DNA of 64,000 nt, taken from Hermetia illucens (taxonomy: Eukaryota; Arthropoda; Insecta; Diptera; Stratiomyidae). Every line of letters starts with the position of its first letter. Position 1 is the stretch's first letter. Below, piece after piece: positions 34,900 through 49,800 of the stretch. The translations under genes and the position numbers were made by a program. The stretch spans positions 44,381,017 through 44,445,016 of the forward strand of contig NC_051849.1 of NCBI RefSeq assembly GCF_905115235.1, in the 5' to 3' direction. The notes beneath the pieces are model-generated. The model was not told the DNA's origin. It saw only the letters and a list, made by a program, of their open reading frames with translations, and made no database searches.

Positions 34900-37800
34900 C
34901 TAGAAGTTCTCCTTTCTGAATGCAAATCCGTATTGGTCACATTTGTATCTGAGCGTCTTTCCAAGCTCGGGTGGGCCGCAGTAAAATACGGTAACTTTCC
35001 CTTTTTTCTGAGCCGTGATCTGTTTGAAAACTTTATCCCAGTTCGGTCGACCGGCAGTTGTTCGTGTTTTTAAACCCGTGATAAGGTCCCGTTTTTCCTG
35101 TAAAGAGTAATGTATCCAAATATAGTGGATGGAAGAGGGGGAGGTTGTTAATTTGAAGAACTACTTACTTTTTCGTGTAACAGATCCAACGCCAACTGCA
35201 ATCCTACAGCCTTCATGTCCGTCTTTTGGAGAGCACTAGTAATATACATGTGCATATCCAAAAATCTAAAAAAGCATTGGGGAAATTAGTGAAAAGACTT
35301 TTCGGTCCTGTCAAGACTATTTTACCTTTCTAGAGCTCCACCAAGTTCCGCTTGTTCGATTTCCAATTGAGATAATAAGTTAACGAACCATTCAAATGAT
35401 CGCTGATCACGGTTGATCCAGAAGAAATCAACTTTTCTGAGGTTCATGATTGATTTAGGAATTTCGCTGGCCCATTCGAAATTACATCGAGGACATGAGT
35501 GTCGTGCTTTCCAGTAACGGTGCATGATTGATTGGAGGATCGATGCAAAAGGTGTCACTCCAATACCGGTTGCGATGAGGACTGCATGTTGGGCTCCAAA
35601 TATGTGGCTTGATGGAGCCCCATAGGGTCCGTCTATGTAAATCTGGAAGCAAAGTTTTATTTAGATTTAACAAGGATGTACAGGTCTATTATATCAGGTT
35701 GCTTGGATTCCTAAATTTGTAACCTGCTACTAGGTGTATTCTATTTTTAGGTATTTTAGCTTTGCGTGTGCATTAAGTGTTCTGCTAGAATATTGTCCAC
35801 CGGTAGGTGTTGATACTCTATATTACCATTCATGGTAAGGTGATGGCGTTACATTACATAAGTGCGGAATTAGCACGGAAATCCTTCTTTTTCAGGGGCT
35901 GCATACCGTATTTTTTTTTACTTCAACGGAAGTCTCATAGTTTGCATATGTTTACCAAATTTCATCTTAATAGGTGTAACCAATCCCGGTGCGGAGTCGT
36001 CTGATCTTCCATTAAGCATGTTCTTTCGTGTGGATAAGGAACTAAGTATGCACATGTAAGCATTTAGAGGTGTTTGTGCATCGGTATGTGTATGTGCACG
36101 GCTGGTAGGTGAGAGGACACTAGAGACAGGAAGGGCACACAACAAGAAACTAATGTGGAGTAAAAAAGGAGATTGAAACTTGTGGTGACAGGCTTGGAGC
36201 TCCATTTCCGGCGACTTTTCGAAATGATCCTCGATATCCATCGAATGCAGTGCTTCGATGGGGAGTTGCTTGGCTGTCGTTGCAGAGCTACCAGTAGTCT
36301 AGAGAAAGATGTGCCTCAAAAGAGTATATTATCCCAAGAACACCCATTGGAAGGACACGGAAAGATGCCCCACCGGCCGGGCATCCGTTAGCTCACAGGA
36401 GGTAACTGCATTTGGTAGAAGATACTACATGAACTACTGCCGGACTCATTCAATAGAAGTTGGACAATCCTGCATAGTCCAAATACGGACGAAATATTTT
36501 TGGCCCTGCTGAAAGGGAAAAGAGAAAGGCTGTCCTAATTCATGGAGGACAAACACAATTCATAAAGGACAAATATAAATGCCATTAGGATTAGTGTTAT
36601 CGACGTAAAGCCCCAAAAAGGAGCAGGGGAAGCATTAAACAAGGCTAGTGCAAAGAAAAAATAATAAGAATAGTTGGCGCGATCTTTCGCTACGGCAGTC
36701 TAGCGCTCTAACCACTTGAGCCATCCGGACAAAGAAACAAGTCGAGAAACCGGAAGCTGGACGCTTCAGCTATGAAAGGTTTTGTGTATTTCTTAGTACG
36801 TAGCACGTAATATATCCATATATTATGCGAGAGTATCCACTTTCGGGTGATAATGACATTCATTGCCTTCAATTTTCAAAGAAGCAACAACTTTGACGTA
36901 GTATAACTTTGTTAGTAATAGTGCGATTTCCAATCAACTTGGTAAGATCAGGCTCTACATTATAGCCTACATAACTGCAATTTCGTGGTGTTAGGATAAA
37001 CTTAAGGGGGGTTTCCAGCCAATTATAAAAAAAATATAGTAATATACTATTATTAAATTTATTTGAACAGATATCGGCATGGAAGGTATTTCGGAGCCTA
37101 GGCACCATAGGCCCCCTTAAAGAAATGATCTCTTTGAACCCCCCACACTCCCCACCTTTCTAACAAATGTCAAAACTAAAACCGGTCTCGAAAAGTACTA
37201 ACCCAAACCTTTACTTTGATACACCACATGACTATATTTGATGAAAAAAAAGTTTTACACCCCCCTTTTGCATGTTACCGTAAGACCCTAGAAAAATTAT
37301 TCGGCCTTTCAGCGGGCTCAGGAAAGTGTATGAGAGGCGTAAACGGCAACTACCAATTTGATAGAAATGATAGAGTTCACACGAAATTATATCCATTATG
37401 ACTAAAATAACTGGGATTTATATATATAGTTGCTATTCTCCATCAAGCGCGACGGTACCACAATACTCAGATGTGGGTTTCGGATGCAAGAAGCTACGTC
37501 ACAAAATCATGGTACGTGATTTGACGGGCTTAGATGGGCTCCTAACACCTCTGATTGTATTCTGGCTTCTGTGGAGGTAGATTTGGTCATCCATTTTTCA
37601 AACGACAGATTGGGGCTTAATCGTCAACCTAACATATGTGAAAACCATACTGGCGAGGAGAATGGTCTGGTGTTTTAGTGGACACTGTAGTAACCATCAG
37701 ATAATTTATAGTAACCATCAGATATTTTTTTTTCAGATTGAAAATGGGCCATGCGCCGATATAGGTTCGCGCGGAAAGGCAGCTGGAAATTAGGCCTAGT

Positions 37801-40800
37801 CCAGGAAACCAGTTGAAGGCGATGAGTTCTAGACTTGCTGTTGGTAGGTCGCGTTCCCGGTGGTATGACTTTAGAAACGGTAGGGCGAATAATAAGATGC
37901 AAAACGAGGGTATGCGACTCTGTCACGCTGCCACCTTGAGGAGGCAAATGCTTGTCAATAGGCAGCCAAACTGACGAAGGGCGGGCTTCAGGCGTCCCAG
38001 CAAGAAGGGTTCCTTCGAGGTAATCTCAAGCAGACTATACGCAACAGCAAGCCGAAACGCTTCAAAAAACTTTGGGTATGGGCACACCTGAACTCCCAGG
38101 AAACAACATACAAAGTTGTTATGTAGAGGATGCGGACTCGAACAATATGACTGGCTTATCTGCTTCTTCTCTATGTAGTGATAGCGCAGAGGGGACCGCA
38201 AAAAGTATAAAAAAGCGTTTATGATGGTGAGGATTCGCCGCAGAATCGGTAATAATAATACTCCTAGTTTGAATGCTATTTTTGATAGAGTCCTTAAACT
38301 CGCTGTAAATACCAGAGCAGATTGGTTTACCAGCGGATTCGAGACATGCTTCATAGGAGGAGTTTTCCCAGATTATTGTGCGCTACACTTAAACTATATT
38401 CTATCGCGCATCACTATGTAAGAGAAAAGGAGAATAAATCTGCCTGAAAAGGATACAAAATACGAAAGAGCGGCAAAGCCGAATTCGCTGAAAAACTGGT
38501 AGCAACGAGTCAGTGGCAGATGGGTGGCGAATTATAATATTACAACCTGACACAATCCTCAGCCCTGGTAGTTACAGTGGAATAGCTATGTTGCTAATCG
38601 GACAATAGATACCTTGAGAACATCGGCGATTAAGCCGCTACCAAAAATGCCTTTTTCTTTAGTGCTACGCAGGTCGGCGGCGACGTCATAAGATTTGGTT
38701 GACTGCGGAGTCGTGGAAATGGATCGATAAACAAAAGGGACTGAAGACTCTATTGACTGCTATGTCTCATGGTGGATGTGAGGCACTCAGGCCCCGATAT
38801 CATGCAAAATCTCGGGAAGTTCAAAGTAGTGTGTGCCGTAACAAACGGGAATTCGCGCTGCGCTGTTCAGCGCAGGGAAGCAGAAGCTGCCACAAACAGA
38901 AATTAAACCGCGTCACGAAGGAACTTGCATGTGGTCGCAAACCTTTCGATGTTCCTATGAAAGATGGTACGGTCGACTCTACATACCAATGACGAGCAGC
39001 GTACGAGGTGGCAGGGACACATCACCATGGTTCTTAACCGTATCATATCCGGTGAGGTTCCTCCTCTTGTGGATGAAGTTGCTACGGATACGGATTATTC
39101 CTCCAAGCAGATGAGAAATCATTTTGGCCATCAAACGGAGTGAAGCCGCTGGGTTTGGCGGTCTTCTCGCAAAGTTATTTATTGCTGCAGATCTACTGTT
39201 TTGACTTGTACGGAAATCTTGGGAATCCGAGACTTTTCCTTTTCCGTTGCAAAAATAGTAGTTAAAATAATCCTGGAACATATCAAAAAACATCTCGGAA
39301 GCTTGATCGATAGAAAGTAGGTTGGTTTCCGCTGCATTGACCACATTAATACCTTACGGATCATTTTGGAACAGTGTGCGGAGTTTAGATCTTCGCTGAG
39401 GGGCATTCCGGAGAAATTGATGTTATGATCAGAGCGACATATAATGGCGCAAAATGTCACGTGCTGCACCAAAATGAAATCTCAGAGGATTTTGATGTCC
39501 AGAGCGGAGTCCGCCAGGATTGCATGTTGCCGCCAATATTATTTCTTCTTGTTATGGATCACGTCCCTCACGCTGCCTCGTCCGAAGGGTGCGGAAAAAT
39601 TCAATGGATTCCTCAAACACCTGGACTACGCTAATGACATCTGTTTGTTCTCTCACCGGGCCATGGTATTTGGCCAGATGGTGCTGGATTTGGAAAAAAA
39701 AGTACGCTTACAAAGAAACCACCAGTCATCGCACCCTCCCTATTTGTATTAATGGGCAGAGCATCGATGGTCTCGATCAATTTGTATAACGAGGAAGCGT
39801 GGTTCCTGCCGACGGTGGCGCCGAACTGGATGTTGTCGACACATTAATAGCGCTTGATCTGCTTTCGCTGCCCCGTCTGGAAATGCAACTATCTCAACAA
39901 CAAGATCAAGTTGAGACTGTTTTAGTGTTCTAGGAAAGTGAGCTCCATTGTTACTCAAAAGCTCCAAGCCTTGTCAATACCTGCTTGCGTCGTATCATCG
40001 GAGTGCGCTGGCCTGACACTATCTCAAACGAAGAACCTGGCGTATAGGAGGGGGGACAATTGCATTGCGAGCTACGCATGCACTGGAGTGCACTCTACCA
40101 AGATAGCCAACGAAAGGGTCACCCCAAGGGTACTTGTCGGAGAACAATAGAGGAGGATTGCGAGCATCTTGGGAAGTGGTGGGAGTGAATGGCAACCATA
40201 TATATTCTCTTGGTGGGTATCCTCCATTATATTTGAACTTTTGACATTTGACAATAAACACTTACCTCAAGTGGTTTTCCAACAGGATAATTAACTGGAC
40301 GAGGTGTTGCCCCTGAAGCTGATGAATCTGCAAAAAATGTTAGCAAACCGTTGTGATTCGATTTGACCTCACTCACCTTTCGCTTTGCCTATAATTTTGC
40401 CTTCCTCTGCTTCCTTTTGGGTATACATGCCGGGAGACACAACTGGAAAGGAATGATCATTTCAATCTATGTTGCAAAATCCTGATTCCCAATTTACTTA
40501 CTCATTGACTGCGATGACTCTCTTGGTTCACAATTCTCTAGACTTGGTGTTTTGAAAGCAATAATGGTTGGCTTATTTCTCATGTATCTGAAACTTTGGG
40601 CCAAAGATTTGTTCTGAGGGCTAAGATAGGCCAGTCCAAGTGCACGCATCTGAGCTTTTTGCATGTTGGTTTCATCAAAAGCACGTTCGGATTCGGATCT
40701 GGTATATTCTCGCAGCCTAAATAATATAGAATCAAAGTAATTCCGCTAGTTTGAAAAAGTGGATGTGGATCAGATCTTTGAACTTACGCCATCAATCTTT

Positions 40801-43800
40801 CACGTTTTTTCATCCTATTCTCCATATCTGGTACAGATAAACTCTTTTCAAGTGGTACCTTTGCAAGAAGCATCTTTGTCCTGGAGTTTGGATCGCTTGC
40901 GTCTGGTATGAAACCTTCATTGGTCACACCAGTCTTCTCACGATTTTCTTTTCGGGAAAATGTCCTTTGCAAGGAAGCTTTAATGTTCTTAATAGTTGGC
41001 CTACTTTCTGAGTTTTGTCTCTCGTATTTCGCTGTCTCCGCTGGATAGCTGTCAATGGCAAGTCTGGATGTGCCTGGATTAAACCGAGGTGGTCTTTGAG
41101 GAGTGACTGAGTTACGATCGCCATTTGTTGGGTTTTCATTATCATTTGATTTAGGTGTAAGGCCTGAGTCAAAGCTTTGATTATTATGCATTCTGGAGAG
41201 GTTCTTTGCTAAGAAATCAGTTTGTGGTGTGGTGCTTTTTGATGAGAGTAAATCAGGAGATTGTATGGAGCGACGATGTGGTGGCACTTCACCGTTGTGC
41301 AGTCGCTCTTGCTCTCTCTCAAAGTAAGCATACAAACTATTGGTCCATTCACCAACACCTCGAATGTGTAACCACATATAGTCTTCCTGTTCGGGAGCAC
41401 TACTGATTGTAAATGGATGCCATTCGTAAGTCGCGATAACAGGAATGTTAACAAAAACATAATCACCCGGCCGGAAGTAAAAGTGAGATGGTCGCTTTAT
41501 CACTAAGTGTGTAACCCGAGATGGAAGTAGGAGACCAGAGCTTATGTAAGTTTTTCCATACTCTGACTTCATCCAAACGAACCGGAAGACTCTTTCAATC
41601 AGGTAAATTACACCTGGGCCAATAAACCATTTCCAAAAGTTGGGCCCATGGAAGATTACCAAAATCCAGAACGGAATATACAGCAAGTGGGTCCAGTAGA
41701 ATACCTCGAAGCTTCCTTTACGACGAACAAATGGTTGCGAACAGATAAACATGATCAGGAGGATAACAAAGAGGGCGAAACCAGTTGGATTTGCCACTCC
41801 CCCAATTAATCCAAAGAGACCAGGACGAGCTGTGAAGAACCATTCAGCTAAGGTGAAGTTCCGTGCATTTATCACTGGGTCGTTGACAACCACAATACTG
41901 AAGTTCAGGAGATGCATTAAAGTATGGACGAAACTGTAGATTGCAATCATAACTCCTGTAAGTTTATGAAGATAGATATGGTGGTCCAGTGGGAGAATTG
42001 CACTAAATCCTCGTGTCCGCAGGAAAGTTATACACTGTCGTAACATCATCACCAAGATCCAAGCACAATTGAAGTTAAGACATTGACCTGAAAATTCAAA
42101 AGGGCTGAGTTTGACAAGTGGTGAAATTGCTTCCTTCGTCTGGAAAACATACCACAAGCTCGCGCCAAAATAATAAATCCATTACTTTCTCGATATTGCA
42201 CTGCTCTAGAAATAAATAAACCAATATTGACAATGAAGTAGGCAGCCAAGTAGAATAAATAAACGTAGTTGTTCTTGATATAAGCTACTGTGAGTTGATG
42301 AGGCAGTAAAGAGGTTTGTTTTCGAGGCTCTTGGATAACTGGGACCAACCATCGATCTATGCTAGAAATAGAACAATGAAGAGAGAGATAGAGTTTAAGC
42401 TTCGTTCTGGTGTAGCAGAATCCGAGTAAATTAAGATAATCCTTTACCTGATGCTTAGATTTTCCAGTAACCCGTCATGTTTCTCAAGCTGGCCTTTTAG
42501 CGCTTCGTATGTAATGGCGCCCCGATGGAATGGATCAGCGTCTTCAAAAAGTGCCATTGTTAGATCGTCCACCTAGTGGAAGATGAAAAGATATGTATAA
42601 CAGGTTTTGAGAAGGTTAATTTAGTTTAGAATAATGAGAGAAACCATAGTTCCAAGCATTTAAGTAGCCATAGACCCATTGTAGTATCTCCTAGTGCGGT
42701 TAATCATACTTTAGCTGAGGACACCTCACAAAATTTACAGTGCCTTGGTACCAGTTTGCACTGCATGATGGAGCTCTCTAACCAGTCTTCCTGGTGGGGC
42801 AGTTGAAATTGCAGGGCTTACAGGATAAGTCTATTGTACTTCACGAAGGTACATCTTAGAGAGTAGTTAATTTTGAAAAAATCTAATCGGTCTGGTCGAT
42901 GTAGAAGATTTTGTCAAGCGCCCAAGTGCTTGTTATTCCACAAAAAGGAGGGCTTGGATAGCAGGTACATTGTCGGGAGTGGCAAATGTGTTAGTTACAG
43001 TGGGAATATAAGGTTAATTCAAATCAATTTTAACCTAGTAATTGTAGGTCACATCAAACTTTGCTAGTAATGATATATAGACTGTACTTACAAGGTGGGG
43101 CAAAAGTAATTACCCAATGATCTTTTCCTGTAATTTTTTTTAATAAAAAATCAAGCCGAGAAAATGATATTGCCCAAGTGGCTGCCGTCAGAGTTGATGA
43201 CCATATGGGCCCGTTTTATGGCATTTTCCATCACTCTTACCAGAAATTCGGCAACAGGTTCTCGCATTCCTAGTGAATTTTCTCTTTAAGACCTTCAAAA
43301 GTCTGATGCTTGTTGACGTAAACCCACGACTTCAAAAAACCCCATAAAAAAGTCTGGAGCGAAATCACCAAAATGAGAGATTATGCGACCCGGAAATATT
43401 TCCTTCAGAATATTGATTGTGGCTCGGGCAGTGGGCGCCGTTCCATCGTCCTGTTAGAACCACATGTTCTCCAGTACCAATTCATCCAAATGAGGAATCA
43501 TGGCTTTGTAGAACGCATCGTCCATAGGCGTCGTTTGGCCTGCGGCGTTCTCAAAGAAAAATGGCCGGATGACTCCTCAAGCGTAAACAGCGCACTACGC
43601 AGTAACTTTGAGCCGGTGTAATGGCTCTTCGTGGGTGATACACGGTTTCTCGGTATCCCCCGAAACGATTATTTTGTTTATTCACGTAACCGCTAAGATG
43701 GAAATGAGCTTCATCGGTCATGATAATTTTCGATGGAAAATCCTCTCCTCTTCCTTGAGATTCAGGATGGCTTGAGTGTAGGTTAGATGCATTTGGCGGT

Positions 43801-46800
43801 CAACAGCTAACAGTTGATGCAGTGTTTGCACTCTGTAAAGGAAGGGCACGTCGTTTGGTCGATGTTTCAAGCTTCTCTTTGGGATCTTGTTCAACAGCAG
43901 CGATATTCTCAGCAGAACGGCTGCTCCAGGGCCGACCAGCGTCGGGAACATCTCGTGTTGTTCCAGTCTCTTTAAGACGAGTGGCCCCACCGCGGCGCTT
44001 GTCCAGTTGGTGTGGGACACCAGGAAATCTGCGACGACATTGACGATGCGCCAACACAACTAACGAATTGTTGCGCAAACAATGGAAACCATTATTCCGC
44101 GTTCTTGCTGAGTAAACGGATTTATGCCTTGTGGATTTACTCTACAAATGTCAAAATCGAATTTATGTTTTCCAATATAGTGATTACTTTGTACAACACG
44201 CAAAACAACTTTGTGGGCATGCGGTAACCAAATCTTACAGGTTTGTATGAAGCAGTCCCCCACCAGCATAGTGTGGGTAAAAACATGAACAAAATATATA
44301 CAATGAATTGGCAATCCCTTATGGAGGGATTACTAGGCTAAAAAAGCATGTCTGTCATACCCTCCCAGTTAACTGCTCATTTGATGGTTTGTCTATAATG
44401 AAACACGTAAAAATTTTGAGATTGTTAAACAGGAAAATAGTTATTTCAGGTCATCCTGAGTAACTCCGGAATATCCAACCTGCATTGCTGAAATAATCTC
44501 TCAAGTTAGAACACCGTAGTTTCTGGGAACCTCGATATCTGGCAAAACAATACTCATAAATACTGAATCAACCAAGTTGCAAATGTGGCTATAATTTACT
44601 ATCTTTCGAAATAATGATTCAACTGAAAGTCAGAAAAATCTAGTTTAATGGCGTTTTACCTAATGTTAAATTTTGTTGCGTTTTTCAGTCATGTGAATAG
44701 CTTGTATTATTTGTATTATGATCGACCGGCAATATGAAGATAACAAAGCGGGACAGCTGCTCGATACAGGAAGCAGATGCGATGCGTTGTGACAGGCCCT
44801 TCACCATATTTCAAGCTGCATCCATGAAGAGTAAAAAAAAGTTACTTAAGCAGGCTATAAGGATGAAGAAGATAAGGGAGCACCACACAGGAGGTCTGAC
44901 TAGGATTCTAATTGGTAAGTGTCGTTGAATTTTTGTCTTATAGTAATGATCCAAAATGCAATATGTTAATAACACCTAATTTTTCGGGAATATCGTTTTC
45001 ACACCTTCAACTGACCGACGCCGTACTAGCAATTAGATCGCAGTAGTAGATTCAGGGTTTGCCTACTGGATGTTTTAACAAGAGAGGCGCTAACATTGCC
45101 TTCGCAAGGGATCACCACCTGATGGTCGCTTGCGTTTGCTTGCGTGTTGCGTCCGCCACTTCTCGCAGGGCTGGAGAGTTGTGACCCCCAAGTTTAACAT
45201 CAAACTATCTTGCTCATCGGACACAGATGAATTTTTTAACCCACCTGAGAATATCGATGAACATTGGGCCGGCATCAAAAACGTTCTTTTCTCCAATGCT
45301 ACACAAGAGAGAATTTGCTATTGTTCTGCTAAGGAAAGCGGAAGATGACGCAGATCGCAATGGTTTTAGAAAGAGCTTGCATGTGGTCACAAATCTTCCG
45401 CTGGTCCTGTGAAGGATGCCAACGGTCGACGTCTCATCCACGATGATGAACAATTGAAGAGCTGGAAAGACCACGGTTATAAATCGTATCACATCCGGTA
45501 AGCTTTTCCCTCTTGTACATGAAACAACTAGTCACCGTAATATGCGGATATGGACTGTTCCTCCATGAAAAAGAGAAATCATTTCGGTCTTCAATGCGTT
45601 CAAACGGAGTAAAGCAGCTGGGCTTGATGGTCTCCCCGTAGAGTTATTTATCACTGCACCTGCAGTTACTGCAGATTTCCTGCTTCTACTAGTACAAACA
45701 TTTTGGGAATCCGAGATCTTTCCCAGAGAATGGAAGAAATGGATTATCGTCAAGATTCCAAAGAAGGGTACCTCTTTTTAATGTGACAATTGAAGGGGTA
45801 TCTGCGCACTCCTACCGTTGCAAAGATAATAGTTAAAATAATTCCATAACGCATCAAAGAACATCTCGAAAGGTTGATTGACAGAGAGCAGGAGGGTTTT
45901 CGCTTCGGATCCTCCTACATTGACCACATCAACACCCTACGGATCATTTTGTAACAGTCCGCGGCATTTAGTTTTTTGCTGTACCATCGATTTCGAGAAA
46001 GTTTTCGATAGCGTGAACAGAAAGTGTATCTGGATGGCCATTCCGGAGAAACTAATAGCTATTATCAGAGCGACATATGATGGTGTTGCATTAAGGGAAA
46101 ATCTCGGAGGATTTTGAGGTTTAAAGCGGAGTCCGCCAGGATGGCTAACCTTCTTGGCAACGGGGACGTTCTTCATGTGGCCTTGCTCGGAGGGCGTGGA
46201 GGAATTCAATAGATGATGACATCTTTCTTCAAACAACTCGACTATGCTGATGACATATGTTTTCTCTCTCACCGGGCTATGGACCTTGGCCTAATAGCTT
46301 TGGATTTGGAAAGAAAAGCAAGTAGAGTTAGATGGGGGTAGCACATGTAAAGTGACCCCCACTCTTACTCCAAGCTTTCCGCGTCGTATCATTGGAGTTG
46401 GCCGGCCTGATAATATCTCAAACGAAGAACTTGGTCGGTGCACAGGCCTGCCACTCGTACGCACTGTGATCGGAAAGCGAAAGTGGCAGTGGATAGGTCA
46501 TACATTAAGGAGGGGCGAGAATTGCATGGCTGGCTACATCATGCAATGAAACTAATCCACTCTCTCAAGATGGCCGACGAGTGGGTCGCCCCAAGGGTAC
46601 AGCTGTTTAATCTCTGAAATTCAGTTCCAAAACTCTTCACATAGCATCCGCAATGCTAACATTTTTTAAATGCCTTTCGCAGAGCTCTTATGTGGCAAGA
46701 ATGCTTCGTGAACACAACTGGTTGCACCTTGGTCCTTTGTCCTGAACATTTAATTTATTTAAGAAGGGAGTAGCATTATTGTACAGTTTAAAGTAAATAA

Positions 46801-49800
46801 ATAAATAAATGTAGTTTGATCGGTCAGTATTCCATACGTTGATGTCATGCTCAAAGTGATATAGATATAGATTTTTAAGGAAAAAATCAACAAGCCTATT
46901 TTTATTTATGAAGTGAAAGCGTGGTTAAAGTTAATACGATGGCAGATCTGAGGGAAGACGTCCGATTTCTTCACTTGTGTTTAAAATACAAAGTCACACC
47001 GAAATCGCATCGGGTGAAAAAGTAGAGAGATTACTCCGAATAAGCCACCAATACTTCCGGGCTTCGTGGTTAATAAATCCAAATAAACCTTTACTAAGGA
47101 CCTTTACTAAGGAATTGAAACAAGCAATCTGAAATAATGTAGCTAACATCCTCTTGTCGTGTAATAGACCAGCCCTCAAGGAACTACGAACAAAGAAACT
47201 AGTAAAGGAACGGAGAACGCACTATTTTATTTAAAAGTGGACAAAGGGACGGGAGAGACTACGACGCGGCAATGTTGGAAAAACTTCGGACAGAAGGATA
47301 TTTTGAATTAAGGAGACGCCTTTTGACGGATTGAATCAATGGGGTGAAAAAGTAGAAAGAATGCCACTACAACACCGAGAATTCAGCCAGACTAAAAATG
47401 CCCAATTCCATACAAATTAGATGAGATGCTGGAGGTTCTAATAGGGTGTATCAAAATTTAATAGTTTGCAATGGAAATCGTAATCCGGATAGTGAGTGGC
47501 TAGAGCACAAGGCTGTCGTACGGAAGGTCGTGGTTCAAATCTCACTGGTAGCAGTGGGATTTGAATCGTGATTTGACGTCGGATACCAGTCGACTCAGCT
47601 GTGAATGAGTTCCTGAGTCAAATCAGGGTAATAATCTCGGGCGAGAGCAATGCTGACCACATTGTCTCCTACAATATACTGTAGTGTACGGTTACGGTCT
47701 TGAATGAAGTGCTCTAACACACTTCAAGGCCCTGATCCAATATGGATTGTTGTGCCAACGATTATTATTATTAATGGAAATCGAAGACGATGGAGAAAGA
47801 TTTAAGAATTATTAGATTTATTATTATTTCTCTTTTGACAATTATAGGAAGTCTACAGATACAACGAACGATGCAGGAAATGTTGAACCACTCCGATCCG
47901 CACAAAATGGCCATTTTCCCTACAATGATCCACAGATTGCTCTCCGTGCCCCTCAGTGCCGAGCCGAAATATTTATGGCGGAGAATGAAAACATCATCGA
48001 CACAATAGTTCTTCAAGGACGCTGTGCGACTTTCCCTTAACAGAGTAGTAAAAAATGGCTTCCAACGATCGTTTTTGAAAGCTTCATGAAGAAAGGCGAA
48101 ACTCCAAGGAGGGCGGACACTGACATCCCTCGTCAACAACATGGAAGTCAATAGAAGAATAGTGGTCGCAAAATCTGCGACTTCATCGAAGCTTAAAAGA
48201 ACGATAAAAGGATGAAAATTGACATGGTGCCATCGAGTAGGATGCACCAAATCAAAATCAGGCTAGGATCCCCCTAATGTAACGTGTCCAGGCTGAAGAA
48301 GAGCTATATAAGACCGTCTTAAAGACTGTTTTCGGTACGCTGGGGAGAGTACGCAAAAGAAGCAGAAACGCCCAGAAAGAAGAAAATGAAGAGCGCAATG
48401 TTGAAATCGATGGTAGCACCGCACAACATTGAGGAAAGACACATGGGACAAAGTATATGTCGTTAAGGAATGCAAGACCAGTAAAAAGCTAGATCCGCAA
48501 GAGAGATTGCCACCTTTCTGAGAGACTGAACAATACCCTTTATTCTCACTCAAATTCCAATTTCCTGAGTTCACATAACAGCTAAGATATAAACTCGTAA
48601 AATATAATATTTAAATAATAAAAGAGACCTAAGAATTTTCTTGATTGTATACTGTAAAAGGGTACAACTAATGGTCGAATTACACATCTACTAATAAAAA
48701 TAGATCCCATTTTTAGGAAAAAATCAACAAACTATTTTTTATCTGAGCTTTGCTAAGTGTAACGAATTTCTTAAGTTGTTTTCGCATAGTGAAAGTTGTA
48801 AAAATTAACTGATTTATATACATTAGCCAATAAATCGATACAAACCTGCTCCTCCGAGAATTGCATCCCATTTTCCTCCATACATGCCCGGATAACATGC
48901 TGCAGTTCAAGATGCTGGATAAGACCGTCGCCTGTGCGTAAAGATAATATAAATTACCGATAGCTCTTTGCAGATTTTCCGATTCGATACACATATGTAC
49001 GTATCTCTCCAATTTACATTGCAGATACTCTCGTTTGTTGTAATTAAGTGTTTCAGATAAAATATCGGATCGAGATGACATATCTCTCTCATTTCTTACC
49101 ATCGATATCGTAAACTTTGAACAAGAATTTTATCTTATCTTCGGTCGACTGTCCGGCAAATTGATGCACAGCATCGATGAATTCCTGCAGCGAAATGGTG
49201 CCCGAGTTGTCTTTATCGAATATTTGAAACACGCGTTCCGTGAAGAATGGCTGTAAAGGAGATTGCGTATCTGATTACAAAATTATAGAGTAAGGATAGT
49301 AGTTCGATATGTAGCAGTCGATGATTGGGAACGTACGTTTTTTGATGTAACAATTTTCTTGAATTCTTCTCGTCGGATTTCCTTTTCGTTGCCAACAGTG
49401 CGCCGGAAGATCATCTCTAAATGTTCCAGAGAACATTTATCGAAACCGGTCCGTGGTCTTTAGGGAGAAATTGATAAGATATTAATATGATCGGGAAGTG
49501 ATATCTGTCGCAATTATATATACTGATAATGTAAACTATGAAAATATTTAGTTGTATATATATTTTTTATTGTAATAGCTAGAGGTTGCTAAGATTCTTA
49601 CTTACTTACTACATAATTTGCCTAAAAAACTTGGTTCGCCCCGCTGATTGCAAGGTCGCTCAGGACTTACTTGAGCATATCACCTACGAATCTGAGATGA
49701 AATTGCCATTATAAATGAACCTTATAGAAAGTGAGCCCGGTGGAGTATGGGTCAGAGATTTGATTGGTGAAGCGGCAATATGGGCGTGCGGTCGACAAAC

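Noticed and set aside
47771-48250. 159-codon minus-strand frame
   Set aside because: Lies opposite a Penelope fragment whose plus-strand peptide (MIHRLLSVPL) is recognisable; a shadow frame.
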